A stretch of 64,000 nt of DNA, taken from NCBI GenBank assembly GCA_029448655.1, contig JACCLO010000010.1, positions 2,356,001 to 2,420,000 of the forward strand, written 5' to 3'. Shown here in pieces: positions 32,801 through 43,675 of the stretch. A program made the translations under genes and the position numbers. This DNA comes from Wolfiporia cocos (taxonomy: Eukaryota > Basidiomycota > Agaricomycetes > Polyporales > Phaeolaceae). Under the pieces are notes generated by a model that saw only the letters and a list, made by a program, of their open reading frames with translations, ran no database searches and had not been told where the DNA came from. How positions within the stretch are numbered: the stretch's first letter is position 1; the number at the start of each line of letters is the position of its first letter.

Positions 32801-33441
32801 TCACTGTTGCAACTGCTCCGCTCTCTTCTTGAGCCCTTCCGCAACGGCCTCGAAACCATTCTGCAGGTCTGCGCCCAAGAACCAGCGGACGATCCAAGCT
32901 GCAGGACCACTCATCACTTCCCTAGTTTCGTACAGGGTCTTTCCACCTTCAACCACACTCAATGCCTGCCATCGCTCTGCATGCAGCAGCCATTGTGGCA
33001 ACAAATTAACCCATGCGATTCGATACGAACCATGGTCGACCGCCGTGATTTTCTCGAGGGGGCGGGAGGTGGGCTTGTGTTTCCGATCTTCTGTGGGAGG
33101 AATATGTACCTCCATGAGCAGATACGCCCCCTCATGCGGCGTTTGGTCTGGAAGCGGCTTCTTTGTCTTTCCATCGACAATTCTCTGCTCGTGACTGTGA
33201 TTGGATCATCGTCGCTCAGCAAGCGTGAACCGGAGTCATTGTGCTGCGCACATACACGAAGGTATTCCTATGACCGAGTTAAGTATATTATGCCCCCGAT
33301 AATAGACTCCTTGACCTACCATTCGCTGTATGATTGAAAATTTGTGAGGAGATCCCACACTTTCTCAATGGGCGCCTCAATGATTGCGGAGGCATTCAAA
33401 TTGAGAACACCCTGATATGGCGATGGCGGCAGATTGGTCAT
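32801..33441 (-). CDS. SRPBCC (START-like, polyketide cyclase/dehydrase type) protein
   Basis: Three exons on the minus strand (33441-33320, 33267-33252, 33184-32801), 173 aa. It starts MTNLPPSPYQGVLNL, then the family's opening strand-helix ASAIIEAPIEKVWDLLTNFQ with YSEWN at the helix end. The 16-nt middle exon gives NTFVY, then RIVDGKTKKPLPDQ, HEGAYLLMEV, YRIAWVNLLPQWLLHAERWQ, and the long C-terminal helix GFEAVAEGLKKRAEQLQQ. This is a helix-grip ligand-binding fold; the ligand is unknown. It is a cytosolic protein without signal peptide. Confidence 0.8.
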
Positions 33442-33780
33442 GTTTACAGATAAGTTGTGGGTCAGAGCGATGAATAGTGCTGGGCTATCAAGAGGATCCT
33501 AGTCGCCACAGTACTACTAGCAGGGTGTATGCAATTGTAAGATAGTGTGCATACAAACTCATCAGAGGATGACTAAGCAACGTGACAGAATCACTGTAAA
33601 ATTAATGCGAATTCTGTGCAGTACAGTCTCCGAAATCGAAAACCACAGATTTGTAGAAAATTGCATTCCGCACAATCGCTTGCGGGCGGATTTCTGATCC
33701 TTGCCTTCGCTGAATTGCCTTAGCATTTACACGGGAGGGACTAATTGTCTTATCAATATCACTCTCAGCACCGCCCGAGC

Positions 33781-34508
33781 TAGTCTCGGTTCCAGACCTT
33801 ATACCTCACGTGGCACCTGCAGCCCGGACATGTCCGGGCGGAGTGCGAAAAACATATTGCAGTCAGGGCGGGTGTAGGTGACCCCGTCTCGTGACCGCGA
33901 TGCTGGCGTGGCGTACAGCGCGCGACGCGTCGCACTCGATGAGCTCACAAACGCACGCGAAGCGTAGCTGGCCGCGTCTATGCCGTACTGCACCATCTTA
34001 TCACTTTAAATCATAATGTCTGAGCTTAACAACGACAATCACGACTTTGCCACCATCTCATCAGACATCAAAACCAGCCCAGTTTTGCCCGATCCTGTGC
34101 CGGCAGTGACAACGGAGTCTAGGTGCAGCAGCAGTGCCTCCCTGACATCAAGCTGCCAGTCGTACTGCACTCTGTCAGCCCCAAATACGTTTTGGAATTT
34201 CTCGGTGACTAAGCGGCGTGTATCTGTGGATGAGTGCAACATTTCTCGACCACAGTACGCGCCGTATTGAGCATATCGTTAATGTCGCAGTCTGCGTGAG
34301 TTTGCTTAGAGGGCATTATGACAGTGATTCTGCGAAATCAGGTAGCATACAAGTACAATTGTGAGGATGCGCGTCGCGCTGTAGGTCAGCGTCGCGATCA
34401 CGAGACGGGGTCACCTACACCCGCCCTGACGAAACCTTGTGTTTTTCGCGCTCCGCTCGGGTCCTCCCGAGTGGCAGCAGCCACGTGCAAGGTCTGGGGA
34501 CGAGACTA
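33781..34508. mobile_element. Mutator-like (MULE) non-autonomous element carrying a helicase gene fragment
   Basis: A 728-bp element with ends TAGTCTCG and CGAGACTA, flanked by a perfect 9-bp direct repeat CGCCCGAGC (33772-33780 and 34509-34517). Imperfect terminal inverted repeats extend about 148 bp (33781-33930, 34362-34508), with a perfect 33-nt inner block at 33862-33894 against 34398-34430. A 9-bp target duplication plus long inverted repeats is the hallmark of Mutator-like transposons. The interior holds a piece of a RecQ-like helicase gene, so it is a Pack-MULE-like gene-capturing element. No transposase is present. A shorter relative lies at 4477-4640. Confidence 0.88.
34039..34242 (-). 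pseudogene. captured RecQ/DEAD-type helicase fragment (Walker A region)
   Basis: Inside the MULE element the minus strand encodes 67 residues containing EKFQNVFG, then YDWQLDVREALLLHLDSVV and the Walker A motif AGTGSGKT (codons around 34080-34103). A Trp-Gln motif some 20 residues before Walker A is characteristic of RecQ-family helicases, and this wording is close to the multicopy RecQ-like helicases of basidiomycetes. No Walker B, helicase C domain or zinc-binding region follows, so it is a fragment without activity. Confidence 0.75.
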
Positions 34509-35861
34509 CGCCCGAGCCATCTGGCACTCACTCATGCCCAGGCGACGTCTATTCAACTTAAAAATCTAGGGGCGCACTCAAGCTTGGAACGAGCATGTCC
34601 GGAAGATAATGATTGGGGTAAGGAGAATGTGAGTTGGACCATTAATACCGACCAATGACATTGACGGTAGTCCTAGGTTGCTCCGGCAGCTAAACCGGCT
34701 GCCTCAGGATCACGACCTTAGACGACAGCGACAGGTGATGCACGTTAGGCGACCGGTTGTTCGAGTGCAGGGTAGGGCACCAATCGTGCAGTATACGGTT
34801 ACGGACGTATCCACTGCAGGGGTAATACTCTATTGTCATTAGTACTGTTGCACAGGGTGCCTAGTGAGCATTTCAATGAGCATTTTCATGCTGACTGCCA
34901 ATGATTCAAACTTCAGCGCTTCAGCCCTCGATGGATCTCCCATAATTACTAAGTGTTGACGAGACCCTGGGGACAGGGGGACAAATAGGCGACGGCGACA
35001 GACCCTCGGGGACGGGGGACGACGCCTAAGGTCGTGACACTACAGTATGTTGGCAAGCTACAATCCACCCGTTTAATTGTCAAAGGCAGCAGATGTACTG
35101 TAATTTAGTTGTGCTATATAGATACTATAATCGCTCGCTGCGCTTCATGGATGCTTACCGTCGAGGACTAGATGGACGACAGGCGGCATGGGAAGTATCA
35201 TGGACATCGTGTTTTGCCGGATAACATCTTGGCGAAATTCGACCACGCACACCCTCCATCGTGGCTTTGTTGATTGTAGGCATCATTAAGCTTTATTGAA
35301 GTATACATGCTGCTAACTGAATAGACGGTGTCGTACAGATGGGAAGTGGCGATACGGGCAAGCGCTTGGACTAATGCGCGAAATGAGTCCTACGTGGCCG
35401 ATTTGGAAGTGTAACGACTATGTCACGTAGCAGTCACGTATTGGAACATTTGAACATTTGTATGAGGACTATCTTAGTAGTAGCCCGTGAGAATGGCTGG
35501 GGATTTTGAATACCAGTACTGATATTGTTCATGAGTCTGAAATGTGTACGTTTGTATTATCTTTAGTGCCCTCCAAGGCATGCACTAATGACCTCCGAGC
35601 TATCCTCGACGTTTGGTAGATCGCGGTTGCTTGGTTCTAAATGATTATGATGCATGTGCATGATCCTATTACGGCGGTTACCACGGCCTAGATCGGGAAC
35701 TACGATTAGGGGAACAAATTCACCTGTGGGAACAATTATGCAGACGACTGTATATCGTCACGAGCAACGAAGCAACGAAGCCTTGCACCTTGCACTTGAT
35801 CAAGTTCATCGCCAACCGCCTCTCACTCTGATGAACGAAGCTCATTGCATCGAAGATGTCT
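34509..35861. other. intergenic, repeat-like, no gene recognised
   Basis: About 1.35 kb between the MULE element and MATH-BTB copy E. It holds a small candidate inverted-repeat element (34710-35036) and AT-richer DNA with no supported gene. The promoter motif shared by the other MATH-BTB copies is not visible in the last 100 bases. Confidence 0.5.
34710..35036. repeat. possible small inverted-repeat element
   Basis: TCACGACCTTAGACG at 34710-34724 faces CGCCTAAGGTCGTGA ending near 35036, a 15-bp inverted repeat with one mismatch about 327 bp apart. The right arm is followed inwards by a G-rich stretch with CTCGGGGACGGGGGAC. No target-site duplication was found, so this is only a candidate MITE. 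Confidence 0.35.
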
Positions 35862-37561
35862 ATGACACTGCAGCGCTGTGACTATCTAAACATTGCACTG
35901 ACAGCTAGATTCGTTGTCAGTAATGTCCGCGAATTTTTTGAGGTCTCGAGGGCCGGTATACCTCCCCAGGCTCGAAAATCCGGCGAGTTTGGACCTAGCT
36001 AGACTATACAATGCTCCTAGACGTTAGAAGTTAGGGATGACTTGATAGGAATAATACTCCATACAGGTCAAAGGCACAATCCCGCATCAATCCGTATTTC
36101 CATTTCCGCGGAATCTCTGACAGGAGTGTGCTACTTCTCCGCCTCCGGCACATATACACCACCGAGTTCGGGTGGAACGTGGGGCTGCCGGAATGCGCTC
36201 TCGCGCAGCCGCCACTGGGAGAAATCCTTTGCGATGCGGATAGAGAATGCAGTTGTCATAATCGTGAGCGTCACCACGGACGTCACTGCAAGCGTTTCAA
36301 CAAGCCCAGCGACGGCAGACAGGTATACAGAACCGACAATGTTGGGAATATATTGCCGAGTCATTCGAGGCGACGATCCTGCGCCAGATGTCTCGTTCGT
36401 CACTTTCACGAAGCGTTCCTCGTCTGGCGAACTCAAGGAGCCGCGACTGCTATCGGCACATCGCGATATCCTCACAAGAGATTGTTACCGTTGGGAGTCA
36501 TGTTTGTGCAGTTCAAGTTGTCTGTAGCCTTTGTGCGTGCTCATTCGCAATGCAGGGCTTGACGGCACTAACAAATCGTCAATAATGTCACCGGTGGCAG
36601 AACTTGCCGACTGGGTGAAGACACACCACGCAGGTCATGTGGACATCGACAGTGACATTGAGGACGACTTTGACGATGAGGTTATGACCGAGACGGACTT
36701 TGGAGATGGAGCACATAGCTCACCACAATCGGATGCAGACCAACTTCTCCGGCGCCGCACTTCAAGCCCTAGCTCGAGTAGAGGCACCATCTTCTCAAGC
36801 TATGACATGGGAGGCGTAGGTGACGCATCCGTGTCATCCAAAATGCAGCAGCTAGACGAGATGAATGATGATCAAATGTCCGATATCAGTGCTTGCATGC
36901 AGGCAGCATCGCAAACCACGGTTCATCACAACATGATCACGGTTATGGTGACAGGCGCGGCGTCTTCAACGTGAGTAGTTCGATAACTCTATTACTGTAC
37001 GATGTCGTTCTCAGCGTCTACTTGCAGGTGGGAATCATATCTTTTCTACTTGTATAGTGGCATTGTCGTATTTGCTCCTTTGAGGAGCGAGGGCGAACAC
37101 ATAAGGAAGAAATTCATCGACGATTATGAGGAACGCAATCCCCATATGCCTGCTCCATGTTCATGCAAATCCATGTATCGTCTTGCAGATGAGGTAGGCG
37201 GCGCGCATCTGAGATGTGGCGGTACGCTGAGCGTCTTTGTCAGCTGAAAATGGGCAAGCTGAAGGAGCTTGCATTCGATCACCTGAAGTCTACAATATCC
37301 ACTCACACCATCTTAACAGAGGTCTTCAGCGAGTTCACCTCTAGGTAACGATATCTTTTTGACTATCGGCGAGTTATTTTCTAAGAACATTCTAGATACA
37401 AGGAGATCAGGGAAATGGAGATGGCAATCCTAGGCAAGATGTGGTCTGGACTGGTAGGTTCACCAGAATTTCAGAGCAAGCTCGTCGAATTGGCGCAGGG
37501 TGACTATCCTCATGCGGGAGACATCGTAGGCGAGATGTTCCGACGATTCTCTGCAGGCTAA
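35862..37561 (+). pseudogene. MATH-BTB protein, copy E, with two in-frame stops in the MATH domain
   Basis: Exons 35862-36501, 36556-36970, 37028-37193, 37244-37344 and 37396-37561 align with the family without any frameshift; exons 3 and 4 are exactly 166 and 101 nt. The start MTLQRCDYLNIALTARFVVS matches the other N-termini. The conserved FGPxW Trp codon is TAG (36000-36002), and a second TAG follows six codons on (36018-36020). The rest is open: SFVTFTKRSSSGEL, acidic insert (DIDSDIEDDFDDE), ASQTTVHHN, WESYLFYLYSG, FAPLRSEG, CSCKSMYRLADE. Splicing out 35956-36027 (GTATAC...GTTAG, 72 nt) would remove both stops in frame but also the FGPxW core. A pseudogene is the simpler reading; no upstream promoter motif is seen. 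Confidence 0.8.
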
Positions 37562-38277
37562 AACAGCGGATAGTACTTCACGCCAAACAGGCTCGTGAGA
37601 TTGATGCGCACCGTCATTGCAATGTGATTGACTATGTTGTACTATATAACAACTCGTTGTACAATGATACGTGCCGGACCCAAAATCTGAGATAGTCATT
37701 CTCGTCTATCTGCGTCTCGTTTCGCGTTCCTGTGGCTGGGGTCGATCTTCGACTTGGCGTTGCGTGCGCACTGCCATTGGCTGTGGTTCCGTGTGATGTC
37801 ACGCGTTCGGGCGTAAGGATGCTGTTCTTCCTATCAGAGGCTTGCTTCATGGCCCCATATCGCTGGCGTACCAATTTCTCTGCAGCGCTATGACTCTGGA
37901 TATCGATATCTCAGTCTAATTTTCGCATGGACAGCGAGTTTTTTTGAAGAGAAAGAACTATTCCGAAGCATAATCACAGGACCAATTTGTGTCTGAGTGG
38001 ACGTGTCGAGTGATGGGCAAGAGATCAAAACGACTTCAGTCACGGGGCTTCAAAGCTTCAAAGTCAACTGCGAACAGGGTTTCGCTAGCGCCGCGGAGTG
38101 AGTCCCAGCTACCGGGGTGCGTGTAAATTGACCAAAGTTAATTAGTCTGCTATTGTATATAAACTACCACAGTGCACAGGGAAGCAATCCCAGATAGAGC
38201 CTGTCCGTGATACAGATACGACCAGCGACGCCATTTACACGGCCATTGTCATCTACATGGCCAGAACTCACGCATGT
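37562..38277. other. intergenic, one doubtful minus-strand ORF
   Basis: About 0.7 kb. A minus-strand frame at 37874-37632 (80 aa, Ser/Thr/Arg-rich, starting MVRQRYGAMKQ) shows no recognisable family and no clear promoter, so I do not call it a gene. Confidence 0.4.
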
Positions 38278-38794
38278 CTATTTCTGTGCCGATCTATTTA
38301 AGGCCAATAAGCCCGAGACATGTAGCGAGAAAGGTGAGGAGATTGACTTACACAGGAACATAGCTACACAACAGGCCGCGCCGCTGACAATTTGCGCACG
38401 TCTGGCGACCATCGCATTTCAGTTTTCGACCTAAATGAGATTTAATTCGCGTCTTTCGTCAAAACGTGTAGCGTGATAATCCCGAATGGATTGCATCACC
38501 TCGACAAAATTGGCATGCTATCGGCGTCCTTCTAGGAACTCTGATAGCAGCTGACTCTTCGTCAGAGTGCTCGGTCCTATGGCTGCTTCCATTGTGGCTG
38601 GAATTTACATCATCCTCAAGACACCGATCCATTAGAGTCGGAAGAGACGGATAGATACGCCGGAAACTCACTGATGTGCCTGGCATTTTCGACGTTCTAG
38701 AACTTCGTTCCGAAGGAGTGCGAATGGTTCTCTCGATCGGCAGTGCCTGTGGATGTATGGGGACGCTAATGGGGCTGGGTGAGTGGAGCGACAC
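38278..38794 (-). CDS. short Zn2Cys6 zinc-cluster protein
   Basis: Three exons on the minus strand (38794-38500, 38430-38352, 38293-38278) give 129 aa. The first exon is a Ser/Pro/Arg-rich N-terminus ending ...RRTPIACQFCR. Splicing at a GTGATG donor joins it to GRKLKCDGRQTCANCQRRGL followed by LCSYVPV. Together they make the six-cysteine fungal zinc cluster: CQFC, KC, TC, NC, LC spacing, with the RKLKCDG linker normally seen in Agaricomycete binuclear-cluster DNA-binding proteins. A third 16-nt exon adds SAQK and a stop. The cluster is at the C-terminus and there is no long activation or fungal_trans region, so this may be a mini-regulator or a truncated gene. Confidence 0.7.
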
Positions 38795-40290
38795 GGGCTC
38801 CTTATAAGCAGCTCAGACTGAGTTCGCCCACTGACACTATGCCACCAAGCAATGATGATACCCTCAAAATTAAGACCGCCCGTAGCGCACAATTGATCAT
38901 TAAGCAGCAGGCATTCGCATGCAGGCTCCCGGAAGTGGCACAAAGTGCGAGGGATGGGAGTGGAGTAGGTCGTGACTCCCTACGCCACGGCAATGTTCGG
39001 GTTCGCTTCCTCGTTGACCGCCCGATGCATGTTGCCTGCCGTATTATGTACTTAGACTGGCTAGAGACGGCATTTTCATGGAAGAACGTCCGAGTGAGAC
39101 AAAGATGGTTAGTGCAGATGTAAGATTATGTGCTTAACCGGCGCATCAGGAGCCCCAACTGAAACTAGCCAACAGCAACTTAAAGACGTGACAGGAGATT
39201 GATGGATGTTGAACGTAGCCAAAGCCATCAGCTCGCAACCAAATTAAGGGCGGTCAATATACGACTTCCGCGAGCATATTGCACTCGTATGAGTGCTAAC
39301 CTGCGTTGCAGCGTGTGCTTCATTCAGATGGGGCACAGCAGCCATGCAGCTTGTTCAATGCTTACTGTCATGTCATGTCGGAGAAGCTTAAATCTGACCA
39401 TTGCGTTCTCATCTCCGCGTCACTGTCAGATTCGACAAGCGAGTCATTGCGAGAAGCGAGCAGGCGATGAAGCAGGACAGACACAGGGGGCCGGAGAACG
39501 CGTGCATCAGTCCTACCCACCCAATCGTCCGCGAACTCCGACTTTTATCATTTGAGCAAGTCGGGCGACATCTTGTCGAGCAGCTGACACAATCTGGGCT
39601 GTGCTGGAGCTGCCATTTACGTTCTTTGATGGCTCGTGTTGGAGTCAACGATCATCGGTGTCGTTCGCGAGAAAATGTCGCAGGACTCACAATATGCCGA
39701 CATCCCGCTATCTGCCAGATTCTTTGATGAAGATGATAAGCATTCAGCGGGCAATAAGGATGGAGTCTCGCAAAGTGATGGGAGACGTATTAAGCGTTTT
39801 GCTTCACGACAGCGGACACATTCCGCCCGCAAATGCATAGAGGCTCCGGCGGCATGTTGATATGCGCCCATAGCGATTGAATAAGCAGACCAACATGTGG
39901 TTTGCTTTCGCCCCGTCACAGCCGGCCGACATGGACGCACAGCAATTCTCCCGTGCAGCGTGGTAACTGTCCTGATCGGTACCGGCCGCCAAACCAAGCA
40001 TTTCACCGCTGTCCGGGCTGGTAAGTGGTTATCGGAGCTCGCCAGCTCGCCAGCAGGGGATTTCACACTTCTCAAAAGCAAATGTGCCCACTGCCCAATC
40101 AGTCTCATGTTCACGTACATGATGCAGCCATATCGTTCGTATACAATGGTGTCGTGCGCCGCGGGGATGAATCGTGCGGACGCCGGACTGTGCTATCGCG
40201 GCACTGCGATGTTGATCCCTGAGTTTGAATGCAATACCAGTGCAAATGGATCGCCGGTATGCGTAGCTGGTGGTCCACTGCAACTGCATC
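38795..40290. other. intergenic, no supported gene
   Basis: About 1.5 kb between the promoter of the zinc-cluster gene and the 3' end of ornithine aminotransferase. Frames at 38779-39123 (+) and 39617-40120 (-) are open but have no recognisable family, splice structure or consistent codon bias. Confidence 0.5.
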
Positions 40291-42936
40291 TCAGAGCGTA
40301 ACAGTGTCCTTGTAACCCTTCTCGCTCTCGACCTCTCCCGGAATGTCGTCAAGCTGCAGGCCACCATGAGCTTCCGCACAAAGCATGCGGACGCCGCACG
40401 CACCTGATCGAGATCCACGAGACACGATGCAATGATCTCAACAGCCTTCATCAGATCCTCCTCTGGGATCACGAGCGGCGGTGCGAAGCGAATACTGTCA
40501 ATCGCAGAGTGAACATCTGCCAGCTTGGCTGCGGCTGTGTACACGACGCGCAAGATGCTTACATGTTGACGTGCGTCGGCTTCGCGAGCACACCCCGGCT
40601 CTTGAGCAGCAGGCAGAACTGCCATGCTGACCGCCCCTTATTGCTCGCCGCCTCGTCAATGACGATGGCGTTCAGCAGCCCGCGCCCGCGCACGGCCTTC
40701 ACCAGAGGCGACTTGATCGCCTCGACGGCCGAGCGGAACTTTTGGCCAAGGATGTCAGCGCGGCGCGCCAAGTCTTCCTCCACGAGTACATCAAGCGCCG
40801 TCATGGCCACGGCACAACCCAATGGGTTACTGTAGGAGACCATTTAAGCATATTACATGACATCAATAGTCATATATCGTACCCGCCATAAGTGCTTCCA
40901 TGTTCTCCAGGCTGGATACATAGCATAACGTCCTTGTCTGCAAGGACCGCCGATACAGGGTAGACTGGCACGAAATGAGTGAGTGAGTGCGCAGCATTAA
41001 TGCGCGCACTCACCTCCGCCTGACAGCGCCTTCCCCAGGATCACAATATCTGGTCTGATATTGTCATGTTCATAGCAGAGCATGCGACCTGTCCTGCACA
41101 AACCCTACAATATATATGAGCGGGTGACGCCATCGTGCATATGACGCTACTCACCGTCTGGATCTCGTCGCAGATGAGCAACACGTTGTGCTTCGTGCAC
41201 AGCTCGCGGACCCTGGCCAAATAGCCCGCGGGCGGGACATTGATACTGAACGAGGTTAGTCTTCGGCAATAAGGCGAGGGTTCCGATGGCAAGCAATACG
41301 TACCCAGCCTCTCCTTGAATAGGCTCCACAAGGAACGCGGCTACCCGATCTCCGTGCAGTTCGAGGGCACGTTCCAGGCCCGCAATCTCGCCGAAGCAGA
41401 TTGTGCCAATGTCGGTACCGTCCTCGTACGTCGGACCAACGGCCTCGAGGAACGGCCCGAAGTGGTTGCGAGTCTCAGGGTCGGTGCTCATACTATGAAC
41501 TCGAAATCAATATCATATCTTGAGAACGCAGGGGCTCATGACGTGGGAGCGAGACAGACCTGATGACGCCGATGGTGCGACCGTGGAAGTTACCCTCGGC
41601 GCCGAGGACAATCGCGCGACCGTTAGGGATCCCCTTCTTCTCGTAGCCCCATTTACGTGCAAGCTTGATTGCAGTCTCGACCGCCTCGGCACCGGTGTTG
41701 ACCGGAAGGACCATATCAAACCCGAACAGTTGCGTAATCTTCTGCGCAAAGCGCGGGAAGACCGAGTTGTAGAACGCGCGCGACGTCAGCGTCACCCGCT
41801 GCGCCTGCTCCACGAGTGTGTTCACGATGCGTGGGTGGCAGTGGCCCTGTCCGCGTGCGCAGTGAGAAATCGCCGGTAAAATCAAGAAAGTGGCCTGAAT
41901 GCACCTGGTTCACGGCACTGGAGCACGTCAAACTTAGATTTCGGTAGCTTGCCCAGGCATAGAATTGAAACTTACGAGTACGCCGAGAGCATGTCGATGT
42001 ACTCCCTTCCCTCAGGATCCCATACCCTGATTCGAGGTTGCACCGATCAGCTCAATTAATCGGCGGTCGGAGATGAACTCACTTTGCACCCCTCGCCGAG
42101 TCGATGACGACAGGTAGTGGGTGGTAGCTAGGTTCGCAAGTAATGCATTAGTACTTGGCCGAGGCACACGTAAAGTAATATGCGAAAAGCACGGAGCTCC
42201 AGAGCTAGAGAGCAATGGTAGGCAACGCTCTGGAAAGCCTTGGCTCTGCAAATTCTCAGGACCCCGAAAATCTGTTGTAATGACTCCTGGTATGCCAGAT
42301 GGCAGACGGATATAATATATCGTGAACATCGGTTATGAATGATGGGCCAAGAGAGCATGCACAAGCCTTCTTACGCTCGGGAGCACTTTGAATCAACCGC
42401 TGAACATCGGGCAATCCGGGCCCGCACCCCTATCGATCTGCGGGTTCATGAAGGATGGGCCAGTTCCCTGGCCAACCGTCTGCATACAAGGTATTGCCCT
42501 GGATAGACCGCATGCATACCACAATCCCGGTGAATTACGACCACTATCCTGTGTGCATGCACGCTGCCACTTGTTAGCCGCGTTTCTGTCCTCGCACGGA
42601 TAGTCCACAAGCCCACAGAGGGGCACCGGGGGTCCTGGCCAGGATCGCAGCCACTGCGGCAATAACCCCAGTGGCGGGCCCTGGCCGTGATGCAGATGAT
42701 CAGCCAGTAAAGGATCGAGGCGAAGCGCCGCGGGGGCATTCTCCTCCACACTCTCACTGTCCCACTCCCTGGCAATCGGACACTCACTTGTGCGCCCCGT
42801 ACTCGTGCTCGAGGCGGATTGCCTCCGCAGAGCTGATCTGCGCCTGGCCGCCGCTCTTCCTGTTCTGGTTCTGGGAGTTCTTCGCGTTGGCATTGGTGCC
42901 GGCCTCTGTAGTCTGAGAAAGCGCCGCCGGGGCCAT
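40291..42936 (-). CDS. Ornithine aminotransferase (PLP-dependent, class III)
   Basis: Twelve exons on the minus strand: 42936-42788, 42127-42083, 42026-41976, 41917-41905, 41846-41560, 41492-41304, 41245-41155, 41104-41014, 40964-40883, 40829-40563, 40494-40404, 40353-40291; 472 aa, all phases consistent. Conserved text runs [101 protein letters not shown], then ILGKALSGG with the PLP-binding lysine, and ending [14 protein letters not shown]. The enzyme moves the delta-amino group of ornithine to 2-oxoglutarate, feeding proline synthesis or arginine breakdown. Odd: intron 1 is 660 bp while all others are about 50-70 bp, and exon 4 is 13 nt. The Asn/Lys-rich N-terminal leader is not an obvious mitochondrial presequence. 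Confidence 0.95.
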
Positions 42937-43675
42937 CGTGTGTGCGTTTCGCTTATCTGGGTCGTTTCCTCGATGCGGTGTGCGTGTGTGTGGCCGCCGA
43001 CGCCGACGTCGTGGTCAGGAGCAAGAAGGTATCCGACGCAATTTGCCACAGCGGGCACGGCGCCTTCGCCGCATCTTCCCGCCCAAGCTCCGAACCATTT
43101 GCTGGTCACCCTCCCCGAACGCCGGCGCCAAATTGCTGCCCTGATCCTTGGCGATGCGCTCGCTAGCTGCGCAAATCAAGCCACCACATTTCAGCGCTTG
43201 CAAGTCTTGAGTTCGGCAACATCTCGACGACCATGCAACCCTTACGCTCCGACCGGCGGCGGAGAATGCACAGCTGAGTTTTGTGCGGGCTACTGCGCCC
43301 ACAATCTCAATGCAGGTAACACTACGTGTACAGTACATTTGATATTATGGATCCAAATACGTGTATGTTATCGTAGTACGAGTGGCATATAATGATGACC
43401 TAGTCTCAAGGCAGATTGTAACCTCCACAAGCTCCGGATATCACAGTATCATACGAATGTCCCGAGCCCACAAGACCGCCAACGCGCCCACAAACACGCG
43501 CAGCCCTGGCCGTCTCGTGGGCGCGTTATAAATACCCGTGTCCCGTGTAGAATGCAGAAAGATAGACGGGGCGCTGTACGCCTGCATCGCAAGCGCAAGC
43601 GCCGACGCCTATGCGCAGACTCCGCAGGGGCCGCCCTGGATAGAAGGCAGGACAAAGCGGCGCGCACATGCATCG
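42937..43675. other. intergenic, promoter of ornithine aminotransferase
   Basis: About 0.74 kb between two minus-strand genes. A TATAAATA-like box near 43525 is on the plus strand with no plus-strand gene after it. Nothing else recognised. Confidence 0.45.
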
